A stretch of DNA of 64,000 nt from Corynebacterium deserti GIMN1.010. GTDB lineage: Bacteria; Actinomycetota; Actinomycetes; Mycobacteriales; Mycobacteriaceae. Position 1 is the first letter of the stretch; every line of letters begins with the position of its first letter. Shown here piece after piece: positions 27,189-38,496 of this stretch. The stretch is taken from positions 248,001-312,000 of the forward strand of contig NZ_CP009220.1 of NCBI RefSeq assembly GCF_001277995.1, given 5' to 3'. The notes beneath the pieces are model-generated. The model made no database searches. It saw only the letters and a program-made list of their open reading frames with translations, and was not told the origin of the DNA. Position numbers and translations under genes: made by a program.

Positions 27189-27941
27189 TTACGCTAGGCG
27201 CTCGGCGCGGAGGCGGTCGATGACGTCGATGTCGAGTGGAGCGAGGTCTTTAAGGGCGACGCCCATGGCTTTGGCCAGGAGGAGGTCGGCAAGCTGGGGG
27301 TTTCGGGCTAGGGCGGGGCCGTGCATGTAGGTGGCGATGACACTGCCTTGTACGGCGCCTTCGGCGGTTTGCTGGCGTTCGTCGTCGTAGGTGTCGGAGG
27401 CGGCCCAGATGTCGGTGTTACCTTCACCTCGGACGATGCGGCCGAGTGGTTCGGCGTCGGGGCCGAGGAGAGTGGCGCCCATGTGGTTTTCGAAGCCGGT
27501 GAGACGTTCGGTGAGTTCGGCGGTGAAGCCGGTGCGGGTGGGGTTGGTTTCTACTTCGCCGATAGCGCGCTTTTGGAGGGAGACGGTGGTGGCGTCGATA
27601 AGGCCGAGGCCGTCGACGATGCGGCCGGCGGCGCGGAAGGAGTCTCCGAGGATCTGCATGCCGGCGCAGACGGCGAAGATGGGGCGGCCTGCGGCGGCTG
27701 CGGTTTGGAGGCCGGGGTCGGAGCTGAGGTGCTCGGTGGCGAGGATTTGCGCGGTGTCTTCCCCTCCGCCGAGACAGTAGAGGTCGAGGGTGGAGGGGAC
27801 GGCGTCGTCAAGCGTGATGCGGTGGATGGTGGCGTCGATGCCACGCATGCGGGCACGTTGGCGCAGGACAAGGGCGTTGCCGTCGTCGCCGTAGGTGCCG
27901 AGGACGTCGGGGAGGACGAGGCCGATGTTAAGCGTGGTCAT
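27189..27941 (-). CDS. gatD: lipid II isoglutaminyl synthase, glutaminase subunit GatD
   Basis: Class I glutamine amidotransferase (CobB/CobQ-like) of 250 residues that supplies ammonia to MurT for amidating D-glutamate in peptidoglycan. It starts MTTLNIGLVLPDVLGTYGDDGNALVL at an ATG sharing one base with the murT stop. The nucleophile is Cys92 in PIFAVCAGMQILG, and the His region is VIATYMHGP. The frame extends upstream inside murT but that part is shadow. The gene pair is a standard translationally coupled complex. Confidence 0.92.
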   Translation of the reverse strand: MTTLNIGLVLPDVLGTYGDDGNALVLRQRARMRGIDATIHRITLDDAVPSTLDLYCLGGGEDTAQILATEHLSSDPGLQTAAAAGRPIFAVCAGMQILGDSFRAAGRIVDGLGLIDATTVSLQKRAIGEVETNPTRTGFTAELTERLTGFENHMGATLLGPDAEPLGRIVRGEGNTDIWAASDTYDDERQQTAEGAVQGSVIATYMHGPALARNPQLADLLLAKAMGVALKDLAPLDIDVIDRLRAERLA

Positions 27942-29212
27942 TAACGTGAGGTCCCTTTCTCTAGCGCCTTTTTCAGGTCGCGGAAGGCGGTGTAGTTGGC
28001 CAGAACTTCGACGCGGCCGGGTGGGCAGGCGTTGATGGCCTCGACGGGGTCGGCGATGAGATCGTGGTCGATTTCGGCGTAGGTGAGGCGGACGGCGAGG
28101 TCGGTGCCACGTTCGCCGGAGGCTTTGACGGAGATGTTTTCGAAGTCTTCGAAGCGGACGTCCCACAGCCAGGAAAGGTCTTCGCCGTCGGCGACTTGGC
28201 CGTTGACGGCGATGACGAGGCCGTCGGCCGTGCGGTCGACCATCGAGAGGGCTTCTTGCCAGCCTGCTGGGTTTTTGGCGAGGAGGAGGTGGACGTCGTG
28301 GTCGCCGACTTTGATGGTGGAGTAGCGGCCTGCCACGTTGTTGACGGAGTTCACGGCCGGCAGTGCGGAGGTGACGGGCACGTTGAAGACGGTGGCGGCG
28401 GCGATGGCTTGGGCTGCGTTGCCGCGGTTGGCTTGGCCGGGGAGGTTGAGGTCTAGGGTGAGGTCGCCGGAGGGGGAGTGGATGGTGTCGCCGTCGACTT
28501 CCCAGGTGGGGGTGGGGCGGGAGAAGGTGCGGCCGTCGATAAGCGTTTTGGTTGCTCGCCAGTTACGGCCGTCGTGGGCGATGCGGGATTCGGTGCGGGG
28601 GCAGGTGACGGATTCGCCTTGCCAGCCGGTGCCGGCGCCGACCCAGATGACCTTGGTGGCGTCGAAAGCTACGGAGGTGACGAGGACGTCGTCGCAGTTG
28701 GCGATGACGGTCATTTCGGGGCGGGAGCGGACGGCGTCGCGAAGCACGCGTTCAATCTTGTTGATTTCGCCGACGCGGTCGAGCTGGTCGCGTGAGAGGT
28801 TGAGCAGGACGAGCGCGTCGGGTTTGAGCCGTTCGATGGCTGCGGGGACGTGGAGTTCGTCGACTTCGAGGACGACGTGGGAAGCGTTGCGCCCGGCGAG
28901 CAAGGCGGAAATGATACCGGCGTCCATGTTGTCGCCGCCTTCATTGGTGGCGACGGTGTAGGTGCTGCGCAGTGCGGCGGCCAGCATGCGGGTGGTGGTG
29001 GACTTGCCGTTTGTGCCAGTGACCAGCACTGTTGGCCGGTTGTTGATGAGCGTGGACATGATGTCGGGGTCGACTTTGCTGGCCACCAGGCCACCGATCA
29101 TGCCGCCGGAGCCACGCCCTGTCGCCTGGGAGGCGGATGTCGCTACTTTCGCGGAGACAATGGCCGCAGCGCTGCGCAAACGGCGAAGGGGAGCAGGCAG
29201 TGAAAGCTTCAT
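27941..29212 (-). CDS. murT: lipid II isoglutaminyl synthase subunit MurT, degenerate zinc ribbon
   Basis: Mur-ligase-like partner of GatD that uses ATP to amidate the D-Glu of lipid II. I start it at the ATG at 29212 (MKLSLPAPLRRL), 423 residues; a start at 29239 is also in frame. The ATP loop is VTGTNGKSTTTRM (residues 64-75), with EVDELHVP and LNLSRDQLDRVGE following. Well-studied MurT proteins carry a four-cysteine ribbon inserted in the central domain; here the corresponding region has only Cys204 (VTCPRTESR) and no second pair. A DUF1727-type C-terminal domain follows. Confidence 0.9.
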   Translation of the reverse strand: MKLSLPAPLRRLRSAAAIVSAKVATSASQATGRGSGGMIGGLVASKVDPDIMSTLINNRPTVLVTGTNGKSTTTRMLAAALRSTYTVATNEGGDNMDAGIISALLAGRNASHVVLEVDELHVPAAIERLKPDALVLLNLSRDQLDRVGEINKIERVLRDAVRSRPEMTVIANCDDVLVTSVAFDATKVIWVGAGTGWQGESVTCPRTESRIAHDGRNWRATKTLIDGRTFSRPTPTWEVDGDTIHSPSGDLTLDLNLPGQANRGNAAQAIAAATVFNVPVTSALPAVNSVNNVAGRYSTIKVGDHDVHLLLAKNPAGWQEALSMVDRTADGLVIAVNGQVADGEDLSWLWDVRFEDFENISVKASGERGTDLAVRLTYAEIDHDLIADPVEAINACPPGRVEVLANYTAFRDLKKALEKGTSR

Positions 29213-29261
29213 GGGAAACGAGTTTAGTGAAAAGGTCACCGCGTGCGGTTCACCGACGCGA

Positions 29262-30338
29262 CTATTGCTTTTCGACGCCCTCTTTCACCCTTTTTACCGC
29301 CGCCATAAACGCCACGTCGGAAAGCAGTGGAATGCCTTTTCGTTGGGCGTGCATGGCTTTGCCGTCGATGTCGCGGGTTTGGTTGCACACCACCACGGAC
29401 GTTTGGCGGGTGAGCTTTTCGGAATAGGCGAGGTTGGCGTCGACGCAGGCTTGAATGATGATGTCGGGATCCATCTCGATCTCCGGCGCCACCACGACTT
29501 CCATGCCTGCGATGAGGGTCTTTCCGGGTTCGTAGGTGCCGGGGTTGGCCAGCGTAGGTTCGGCTTCTTGTGCCTGGACTCGGATGATCGAGCGCTGGAG
29601 GCCGAATTTGTCGGCGCGGATGGAGGAGGGGTCGATTTCCGCGAGTGGGCCGCCTTGTTCCAGGGTGCGGAAAAGGTCGGCGACCAGCAGGGTGTCCTCG
29701 CGGCACACCTCTTCGTGCGGGCGTTGCGCGCGTTCCACCGACGCCTGCGCAGGTGGGGCGTCAATACCCAGGGTGTGGGCGACGCCGCGGATTCGGACGT
29801 CATCTAAAACAATTGCTTGTCGACGCGCCGATGCCAGCGTATCGATGATCGTGACCGGGCGAGGGATATGCCCGACTCGCTGGCGGCGCCGGCCACGGCC
29901 GCCGCGCCGGTTGCCGCGATTGTTGTTGCGGTTGGCGCGGGCGGCGTCGTTCATCGCACGCTTGGCTTCGGCGACGATGAACCCCCACACCCTGGCGGAA
30001 TTGTGGATCAGCAGGGTGCGGCCATCGATGAGTCGGTCCAAGCTTTTGAGAATCTGCCCAAAGCGTTTTGCGCTGGCAAATTCCACCTCGGTGACACCGT
30101 GCAGGTGAAAGGGGCCCGGATCGGTTTTGGAATCCAGCACCGCATGAAACGTTTCCACAGGTTCCAGGTCGGTGGTCAGGGTGGCCACGTCGATGGTGAT
30201 CATCCGCGAGGTGGAGGGATGAATACCGCTGGATTGGATGGTGACGGAAACGAATGGAGCAGCTTCGATCGCTTCTTGGCGTGCGAGTTCAGCTGCGGCA
30301 CGGCGAGCCTCGTCTTGCTCGGTACGATCAGTAGTCAT
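29262..30338 (-). CDS. DnaQ-like exonuclease-fold protein with BRCT domain, probably inactive
   Basis: A 358-residue protein. Residues 28-225 follow the DEDDh exonuclease fold (PFVSVTIQSSG, TDPGPFHLHGVT, GRTLLIHNSARVWGFI, PHEEVCREDTLLVADLF), and a C-terminal BRCT-like domain covers about 270-345 (PGKTLIAGMEVVVAPEIEMD). The catalytic acids expected at positions 33, 35, 117 and 213 are Thr, Gln, Val and Arg, so nuclease activity is unlikely. An Arg/Asn/Gly-rich insertion lies at residues 134-154, possibly for nucleic-acid binding. It lies between murT and leuA on the same strand. Confidence 0.82.
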   Translation of the reverse strand: MTTDRTEQDEARRAAAELARQEAIEAAPFVSVTIQSSGIHPSTSRMITIDVATLTTDLEPVETFHAVLDSKTDPGPFHLHGVTEVEFASAKRFGQILKSLDRLIDGRTLLIHNSARVWGFIVAEAKRAMNDAARANRNNNRGNRRGGRGRRRQRVGHIPRPVTIIDTLASARRQAIVLDDVRIRGVAHTLGIDAPPAQASVERAQRPHEEVCREDTLLVADLFRTLEQGGPLAEIDPSSIRADKFGLQRSIIRVQAQEAEPTLANPGTYEPGKTLIAGMEVVVAPEIEMDPDIIIQACVDANLAYSEKLTRQTSVVVCNQTRDIDGKAMHAQRKGIPLLSDVAFMAAVKRVKEGVEKQ

Positions 30339-30396
30339 TGTGTTAACTCTACAGACCCACCCGCCGCGAGGTGGGTGGGCGTCGTCAAGCGGGCTT

Positions 30397-32259
<1,863 letters not shown>

Positions 32260-32281
32260 TCATAAAAGTTTTGTGTGGGTC

Positions 32282-32324
32282 CACGACCGGCAACACTAAA
32301 CTCCGCGACGGGGTGCCGGTCGTG
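32282..32324 (-). promoter_or_regulatory. leuA leader hairpin (probable attenuator)
   Basis: CACGACCGGCA pairs perfectly with TGCCGGTCGTG around a 21-nt loop, starting directly after the leader peptide stop. A competing pairing is possible between GGGTCC inside the leader coding sequence and GGACCC just 3' of the hairpin. No long T run follows, so it could end transcription weakly or act on translation of leuA, whose ribosome site lies about 20 nt further on. Confidence 0.7.
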
Positions 32325-32381
32325 TTAAGACCTCTGGGACCCGCCGCGGCGAAGAAGAAGTAGATTCGCACGCGAAGTCAT
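32325..32381 (-). CDS. leuL: leucine-rich leader peptide of leuA
   Basis: An 18-residue open frame, MTSRANLLLLRRGGSQRS, 80 nt upstream of leuA. Four consecutive leucine codons (CTA CTT CTT CTT) sit before Arg-Arg, and the stop codon abuts a strong hairpin. This is the layout of transcriptional or translational attenuation, where ribosome stalling at scarce leucyl-tRNA changes the downstream fold. TAGGCT 7 nt before its ATG fits a corynebacterial -10 box, which would make the leader transcript leaderless. I have not used any expression data. Confidence 0.75.
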   Translation of the reverse strand: MTSRANLLLLRRGGSQRS

Positions 32382-32390
32382 GTGGTGCAG

Positions 32391-32414
32391 CCTACATCAT
32401 GATTGTGATGTAGG
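32391..32414. promoter_or_regulatory. perfect inverted repeat upstream of the leuA leader, candidate operator
   Basis: CCTACATCA-N6-TGATGTAGG is a 9-bp perfect inverted repeat. It covers the stop codon of the upstream carrier gene and lies where a -35/-10 region for the leader would be. No T run follows on either strand, which argues for a protein-binding site rather than a terminator. Confidence 0.55.
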
Positions 32415-33425
32415 TGAGTTAATGGGGGTAGAACCTGCCCCATTCGTGGGGTCGGCCTTGAGGTCGGCTGTGTCTTTTGCCGTGTCTTTTGCCTTGTCTT
32501 TTGCCTTGGGCTTTGCAGGCATTGAGCTGGTGCGCGACAACGCAATGGTGGACACAACCATGACCAGCAGCGCCGTGCCCATGGCGATCCATTGCCAGTC
32601 CACAACCTGGAATTTTTCACCCAGCACCAGGTAACCCAGGGCAAACGCGACGATAGGTTCGGCGATCGTCATAGCGGGAAGCGATTTCTGCAACTCACCG
32701 GCATTAAATGAATATTGCTGAACGATGGTGCCGAGGAGAGCAGTGAGGATGAGGCCGTAGCCTTCCCAGTTGAAAATCAGGCCGTGGATGCCCTGGTGAA
32801 TGAAAATATCCACGGCAGCCTTCGACATCACGGCGACGTAGCCAAAGAGCGCGCCGGTGACCAGACCAAGGATGAGTGCCTTGTCTTTCTTGAACACATA
32901 TTGGGCGAGAAGCCACATGCCACCCAGGACGGCAAGGCCGACAAGAAGAGCAGGGATCCACCGATTCAGCGGAGGGTGGGGATTACCCGGAAGGGGACGA
33001 CCCAGCACCACCATGACAGCTACAGCAATGGTGAGCAGGGAAGCCCAGGTGATTTCGGATTTGCGGAGTCGGTAGCCATTGAATCGTGCCGACAGTGGCA
33101 GAGTGAACATCAACGACAAAACGAGTACAGGCTGAACGACAAGAAGAGTGCCAAAACCCAACGCAACAGTCTGCAAGAAATACGCGAGCATCGCCGTACT
33201 CATGCCCGCCCACCACATAGGGGTCATCAGAGCATTAAGTAAAGGTGAACTTCTTAAAGAATCATCCTTGGGAGTTCTCAGCGCGATCCTATGTCGGACG
33301 ACTGTGCCCCACGCGATGGTCAACGCCGATGCCAGGGCGAACAGCACGGCGAGCAGATTGCTTTGCACCTGGTACAGGGTAATGGACTTAAGATTCAGGT
33401 GCGAAGTCGCTGTGTTGATTTTCAC
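32397..33425 (-). CDS. EamA/DMT-type membrane transporter
   Basis: About 342 residues with nine or ten hydrophobic segments in two halves, typical of drug/metabolite carriers (LLAVLFALASALTIAWGTVV, VLVLSLMFTLPLSARF, then IAEPIVAFALGYLVLGEKFQ near the end). The last 45 residues are hydrophilic and Lys/Asp/Ala-rich, with KAKDKAKDTAKDTAD made of small DNA repeats. The start is uncertain: GTG at 33425 (VKINTATSH) is before the first membrane segment, while the frame is open back to 33614. Substrate unknown. Divergent from lysC; its stop lies inside the leuA operator-like palindrome. Confidence 0.75.
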   Translation of the reverse strand: MKINTATSHLNLKSITLYQVQSNLLAVLFALASALTIAWGTVVRHRIALRTPKDDSLRSSPLLNALMTPMWWAGMSTAMLAYFLQTVALGFGTLLVVQPVLVLSLMFTLPLSARFNGYRLRKSEITWASLLTIAVAVMVVLGRPLPGNPHPPLNRWIPALLVGLAVLGGMWLLAQYVFKKDKALILGLVTGALFGYVAVMSKAAVDIFIHQGIHGLIFNWEGYGLILTALLGTIVQQYSFNAGELQKSLPAMTIAEPIVAFALGYLVLGEKFQVVDWQWIAMGTALLVMVVSTIALSRTSSMPAKPKAKDKAKDTAKDTADLKADPTNGAGSTPINSPTSQS

Positions 33426-33650
33426 GCAATTGCCAGGATATTGCTCAGCGGCTGGAGATGATTTTGAGACGATAGGAATATCAGCAGGTGGGCGCCATGA
33501 ACGGGGCTGTCTCAACATTTGGGAAACTCGGCATAAACTCCCAGGACGCGCGATCAAGCATGAAAACTTTCCCCTGGCTAGGTAGAGACCGTTTAAGTAG
33601 GTAGAGTTAGGCACGTAACTGTCAGCACGTAGATCGAAAGGTGCACAAAG

Positions 33651-34916
33651 GTGGCCCTGGTCGTACAGAAATATGGCGGTTCCTCGCTTGAGAGTGCGGA
33701 ACGCATCAGAAACGTTGCTGAACGGATCGTTGCCACCAAGAAGGCTGGAAATGATGTCGTGGTTGTCTGCTCGGCGATGGGTGACACCACTGATGAACTT
33801 CTAGATCTTGCAGCGGCAGTGAACCCCGTTCCGCCAGCACGTGAAATGGACATGCTCCTGACCGCAGGTGAGCGCATTTCCAACGCTCTGGTTGCCATGG
33901 CTATTGAATCCCTCGGTGCGGAAGCCCAGTCTTTCACAGGTTCCCAGGCTGGTGTGCTTACCACCGAGCGCCACGGAAACGCACGCATCGTGGATGTCAC
34001 CCCAGGTCGCGTCCGCGAGGCGCTCGATGAAGGAAAGATCTGCATCGTTGCAGGTTTCCAGGGGGTCAACAAGGAAACCCGCGACGTCACCACCTTGGGC
34101 CGTGGTGGCTCTGACACCACCGCAGTGGCCTTGGCTGCAGCTCTCGGTGCTGATGTGTGTGAGATCTACTCAGATGTTGACGGTGTCTACACCGCTGATC
34201 CTCGAATCGTGCCAAACGCACAAAAGCTTGAGAAGCTGAGCTTTGAGGAAATGTTGGAACTTGCTGCTGTTGGCTCCAAGATTTTGGTGCTGCGCAGTGT
34301 TGAATACGCTCGAGCATTCAATGTGCCGCTGCGCGTACGCTCGTCTTATAGCAATGATCCCGGCACGTTGATTGCCGGCTCGATGGAGGATATTCCTGTG
34401 GAAGAAGCAGTCCTTACCGGTGTCGCAACCGACAAGTCTGAAGCAAAAGTAACCGTTCTGGGCATTTCCGATAAGCCAGGCGAGGCAGCCAAGGTGTTCC
34501 GTGCGCTTGCTGATTCTGAAATCAACATCGACATGGTGCTGCAGAATGTCTCCTCCCTGGAGGACGGCACCACTGACATCACTTTCACCTGCCCTCGTTC
34601 CGACGGCCCACGTGCCATGGAGATCCTGAAGAAGCTGCAGGTTCAGGGCAACTGGTCCAACGTGCTTTACGACGACCAGGTGGGCAAAGTATCCCTCGTT
34701 GGCGCTGGCATGAAGTCTCACCCAGGTGTTACCGCAGAGTTCATGGAAGCTCTGCGCGATGTCAACATCAACGTTGAATTGATTTCTACGTCTGAGATTC
34801 GCATTTCTGTCCTGATCCGTGAAGACGATCTGGACGCCGCAGCCCGTGCATTGCATGAGCAGTTCCAGCTGGGCGGCGAAGAAGAAGCCGTCGTGTACGC
34901 AGGCACCGGACGCTAA
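33651..34916 (+). CDS. lysC: aspartate kinase, alpha subunit
   Basis: First enzyme of the aspartate family (lysine, threonine, methionine). 421 residues from GTG at 33651 ([13 protein letters not shown], the kinase signature). The catalytic domain includes [16 protein letters not shown]; two ACT domains at the C-terminus (about residues 265-340 and 345-421) bind lysine and threonine for concerted feedback inhibition in C. glutamicum. The regulatory beta subunit is made from an internal start. Forms the classic lysC-asd operon. Confidence 0.97.
   Translation: MALVVQKYGGSSLESAERIRNVAERIVATKKAGNDVVVVCSAMGDTTDELLDLAAAVNPVPPAREMDMLLTAGERISNALVAMAIESLGAEAQSFTGSQAGVLTTERHGNARIVDVTPGRVREALDEGKICIVAGFQGVNKETRDVTTLGRGGSDTTAVALAAALGADVCEIYSDVDGVYTADPRIVPNAQKLEKLSFEEMLELAAVGSKILVLRSVEYARAFNVPLRVRSSYSNDPGTLIAGSMEDIPVEEAVLTGVATDKSEAKVTVLGISDKPGEAAKVFRALADSEINIDMVLQNVSSLEDGTTDITFTCPRSDGPRAMEILKKLQVQGNWSNVLYDDQVGKVSLVGAGMKSHPGVTAEFMEALRDVNINVELISTSEIRISVLIREDDLDAAARALHEQFQLGGEEEAVVYAGTGR
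34398..34916 (+). CDS. lysC: aspartate kinase beta subunit (internal in-frame start)
   Basis: In C. glutamicum aspartate kinase is an alpha2-beta2 enzyme whose 172-residue beta subunit comes from an internal start. The GTG at 34398 (codon 250) gives exactly 172 residues and is preceded by GGAGG at an 8-nt spacing. The beta product consists of the two ACT domains only. Confidence 0.8.
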   Translation: MEEAVLTGVATDKSEAKVTVLGISDKPGEAAKVFRALADSEINIDMVLQNVSSLEDGTTDITFTCPRSDGPRAMEILKKLQVQGNWSNVLYDDQVGKVSLVGAGMKSHPGVTAEFMEALRDVNINVELISTSEIRISVLIREDDLDAAARALHEQFQLGGEEEAVVYAGTGR

Positions 34917-34932
34917 AACGTCCAGGCGCTAA

Positions 34933-35994
<1,062 letters not shown>

Positions 35995-36011
35995 GCGTTT
36001 AAGCCTTAATA

Positions 36012-36052
36012 AATTGCCCCCACCATGGTTTACGTGTGTGGGGGCAATTTTT
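36012..36052. terminator. bidirectional terminator between asd and sigC
   Basis: AATTGCCCCCAC pairs with GTGGGGGCAATT, with T-rich flanks on both sides. asd (plus) and sigC (minus, whose stop overlaps the hairpin edge) converge on it. Confidence 0.9.
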
Positions 36053-36632
36053 ATGAGGAGGTTGCGGTTCCGCTGTCCTCAGCGTTAGAAGCCGTATCTG
36101 TAGCGGCGATGAGGTCGGCGCGGGCGCGGGCGACGCGGGAGCGGATGGTGCCGACGCGGACGTCGGCAATCTTTGCGGCCTCGTCATAGGTGTAGCCCAA
36201 CACCTGAGTCAGGATGAGGGCTTCGCGGCGTTCGGGAGGGAGCGCGTCGATAAGCGTTCTAACGTCAATCCATTCGGACCAGATGGTTGAGTTGGTGGCG
36301 TCGGTGGCACCTGTGTCTTCGTATTCGACGATGGATTTGCGGGGGCGAGCCATGTCGTGGCGGATGTTGTCGACCCAGACGCGCCGGGCGAGTGAGAGAA
36401 GCCAGGTGCGTGCGGAGGAACGTGCGGCGAAGCGGGGAAGGGCGCTGATGACGCGCAAATATGTCTCTTGGGTGAGGTCATCGGCGATTTCGTGGCCGCC
36501 GAGGTGGGCCAAAAGGCGCCAGACATCGTCTTGGGTTTCGCGGATGAACTCGGTGAGCGCTGCACGATCGCCACGGCCGGCGGCAAGGGCCAGCTCGGTG
36601 ACGTGCGCGTCGTTACGCTCAATTGGTTTCAC
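36051..36632 (-). CDS. sigC: ECF sigma factor SigC
   Basis: A 193-residue extracytoplasmic-function sigma factor. Region 2 includes LLAHLGGHEIADDLTQETYLRVISALPRF and RTWLLSLARRVWVDNIRHD; region 4 is LPPERREALILTQVLGYTYDEAAKIADVRVGTIRSRVARARADLI, with the helix-turn-helix that reads the -35 box. In C. glutamicum SigC at this locus controls respiratory genes such as cytochrome bd and heme a synthesis when the aa3 branch is impaired. No anti-sigma gene is adjacent, so control must be different from typical ECF pairs. Confidence 0.9.
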   Translation of the reverse strand: MKPIERNDAHVTELALAAGRGDRAALTEFIRETQDDVWRLLAHLGGHEIADDLTQETYLRVISALPRFAARSSARTWLLSLARRVWVDNIRHDMARPRKSIVEYEDTGATDATNSTIWSEWIDVRTLIDALPPERREALILTQVLGYTYDEAAKIADVRVGTIRSRVARARADLIAATDTASNAEDSGTATSS

Positions 36633-36866
36633 AACGGCACAGAATACCAGCTCAGTTTGTGTAAGTAGAGTCGCCCCGCTGAGTGGAGGTGGCGCGTGGC
36701 GGGGTGGGGAGGGGGTAACTTTCTAGTGGAAAAGAATCAAACTTTTGTCTTTTTGCTGGCAATTTGATTTGGGGTTTCTTGAGTGGTGGCGCGAAGCGAC
36801 ATTCTCGGGTAGACTATCAATCAGACTTAATCCATAGGTAACCCACATAAACGGAAGGAAATGCTT

Positions 36867-38417
36867 ATGTCTGACAAGTCAGCAGCAGATCAGATCGTCG
36901 ACCGCGGAATGCGTCCAAAGCTCTCCGGAAACACCACCCGCCACAACGGTGCACCAGTTCCATCTGAGAACATCTCCGCAACCGCTGGCCCACAGGGTCC
37001 AAACATCCTCAATGACATTCACCTCATTGAAAAGCTCGCACACTTCAACCGCGAAAACGTTCCAGAGCGTATCCCTCACGCAAAGGGCCATGGCGCATTC
37101 GGTGAGCTGCACATCACCGAAGATGTATCTGAGTACACCAAGGCAGACCTGTTCCAGCCAGGCAAGGTCACCCCAATGGCTGTCCGTTTCTCCACCGTTG
37201 CTGGTGAGCAGGGCTCCCCTGACACCTGGCGCGACGTCCACGGCTTCGCTCTTCGCTTCTACACTGAAGAGGGCAACTACGACATCGTGGGTAACAACAC
37301 CCCAACTTTCTTCCTTCGCGACGGCATGAAGTTCCCTGACTTCATCCACTCCCAGAAGCGCCTCAACAAGAATGGTCTGCGCGACGCTGACATGCAGTGG
37401 GATTTCTGGACCCGCACCCCAGAGTCTGCACACCAGGTGACCTACCTGATGGGCGACCGCGGTACCCCTAAGACCTCCCGCCACCAGGACGGCTTCGGCT
37501 CCCACACCTTCCAGTGGATCAACGCTGAAGGCAAGCCAGTATGGGTTAAGTACCACTTCAAGACCCGCCAGGGCTGGGACTGCTTCACCGACGCAGAAGC
37601 AGCAAAGGTTGCAGGCGAGAACGCTGACTACCAGCGCGAAGACCTCTACAACGCAATCGAGAACGGCGATTACCCAATCTGGGATGTCAAGGTTCAGATC
37701 ATGCCTTTCGAGGACGCAGAGAACTACCGCTGGAACCCATTCGACCTGACCAAGACCTGGTCCCAGAAGGATTACCCACTGATTCCAGTCGGTTACTTTG
37801 TTCTGAACCGCAACCCACGCAACTTCTTCGCTCAGATCGAGCAGATTGCTCTGGATCCAGGCAACATCGTTCCAGGCATCGGCCTTTCCCCAGACCGCAT
37901 GCTCCAGGCACGTGCATTCGCATACGCAGACCAGCAGCGTTACCGCATTGGCGCTAACTACCGCGACCTGCCAGTGAACCGCCCAGTAAACGATGTCAAC
38001 ACCTACAGCCGTGAAGGCTCCATGCAGTACATCTTCGACGCTGAAGGCGAGCCATCCTACAGTCCTAACCGCTACACCAAGGGCGCAGGCTACCTGGACA
38101 ACGGCGAGGATTCCTCCTCCAACCACACCTCCTATGGTCAGGCTGAGGATATCTACGTCAACCCAGACCCACACGGCACCGACCTGGTTCGCGCAGCTTA
38201 CGTCAAGCACCAGGATGATGATGACTTCATCCAGCCAGGCATCCTGTACCGCGAGGTCCTGGATGAGGGCGAGAAGGAGCGTTTGGCAGACAACATCTCC
38301 AACGCAATGCAGGGCATCTCTGAGGCAACCGAGCCACGCGTCTACGACTACTGGAACAAGGTTGATGAGAACCTCGGCGCACGCGTCAAGGAGCTCTACC
38401 TCCAGAAGAAGGCTTAA
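36867..38417 (+). CDS. katA: monofunctional heme catalase
   Basis: Decomposes hydrogen peroxide. 516 residues from the second ATG at 36867, 8 nt after GGAAGGA; the first ATG at 36861 is too close to that site. Catalytic His is in RIPHAKGHGAFG, the essential Asn in VGNNTPTFFLRD, and the proximal heme Tyr in RAFAYADQQRYRIG. Length fits the small-subunit catalases. Codon use is strongly biased, as expected for a highly expressed gene. It is divergent from sigC across 234 nt. Confidence 0.97.
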   Translation: MSDKSAADQIVDRGMRPKLSGNTTRHNGAPVPSENISATAGPQGPNILNDIHLIEKLAHFNRENVPERIPHAKGHGAFGELHITEDVSEYTKADLFQPGKVTPMAVRFSTVAGEQGSPDTWRDVHGFALRFYTEEGNYDIVGNNTPTFFLRDGMKFPDFIHSQKRLNKNGLRDADMQWDFWTRTPESAHQVTYLMGDRGTPKTSRHQDGFGSHTFQWINAEGKPVWVKYHFKTRQGWDCFTDAEAAKVAGENADYQREDLYNAIENGDYPIWDVKVQIMPFEDAENYRWNPFDLTKTWSQKDYPLIPVGYFVLNRNPRNFFAQIEQIALDPGNIVPGIGLSPDRMLQARAFAYADQQRYRIGANYRDLPVNRPVNDVNTYSREGSMQYIFDAEGEPSYSPNRYTKGAGYLDNGEDSSSNHTSYGQAEDIYVNPDPHGTDLVRAAYVKHQDDDDFIQPGILYREVLDEGEKERLADNISNAMQGISEATEPRVYDYWNKVDENLGARVKELYLQKKA

Positions 38418-38432
38418 GTCCTTCTGATTTAC

Positions 38433-38471
38433 AATGAGGGCCTATCCACCAATGGTGGATAGGCCCTCATT
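38433..38471 (+). terminator. terminator after katA
   Basis: An 18-bp perfect stem (AATGAGGGCCTATCCACC with its complement) surrounds a 3-nt loop. The convergent secreted-protein gene ends 26 nt further on. Confidence 0.88.
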
Positions 38472-38496
38472 CGACTTTGAAGCTAGTTGGGAAAAA

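Noticed and set aside
27942..28166. N-terminal extension of gatD into murT
   Set aside because: It is an Arg/Pro-rich shadow of murT; the ATG coupled to the murT stop gives the proper family start.
36879..38210. 443-codon open frame antisense to katA
   Set aside because: The strong codon bias of katA leaves the opposite strand open; the product has no family features.
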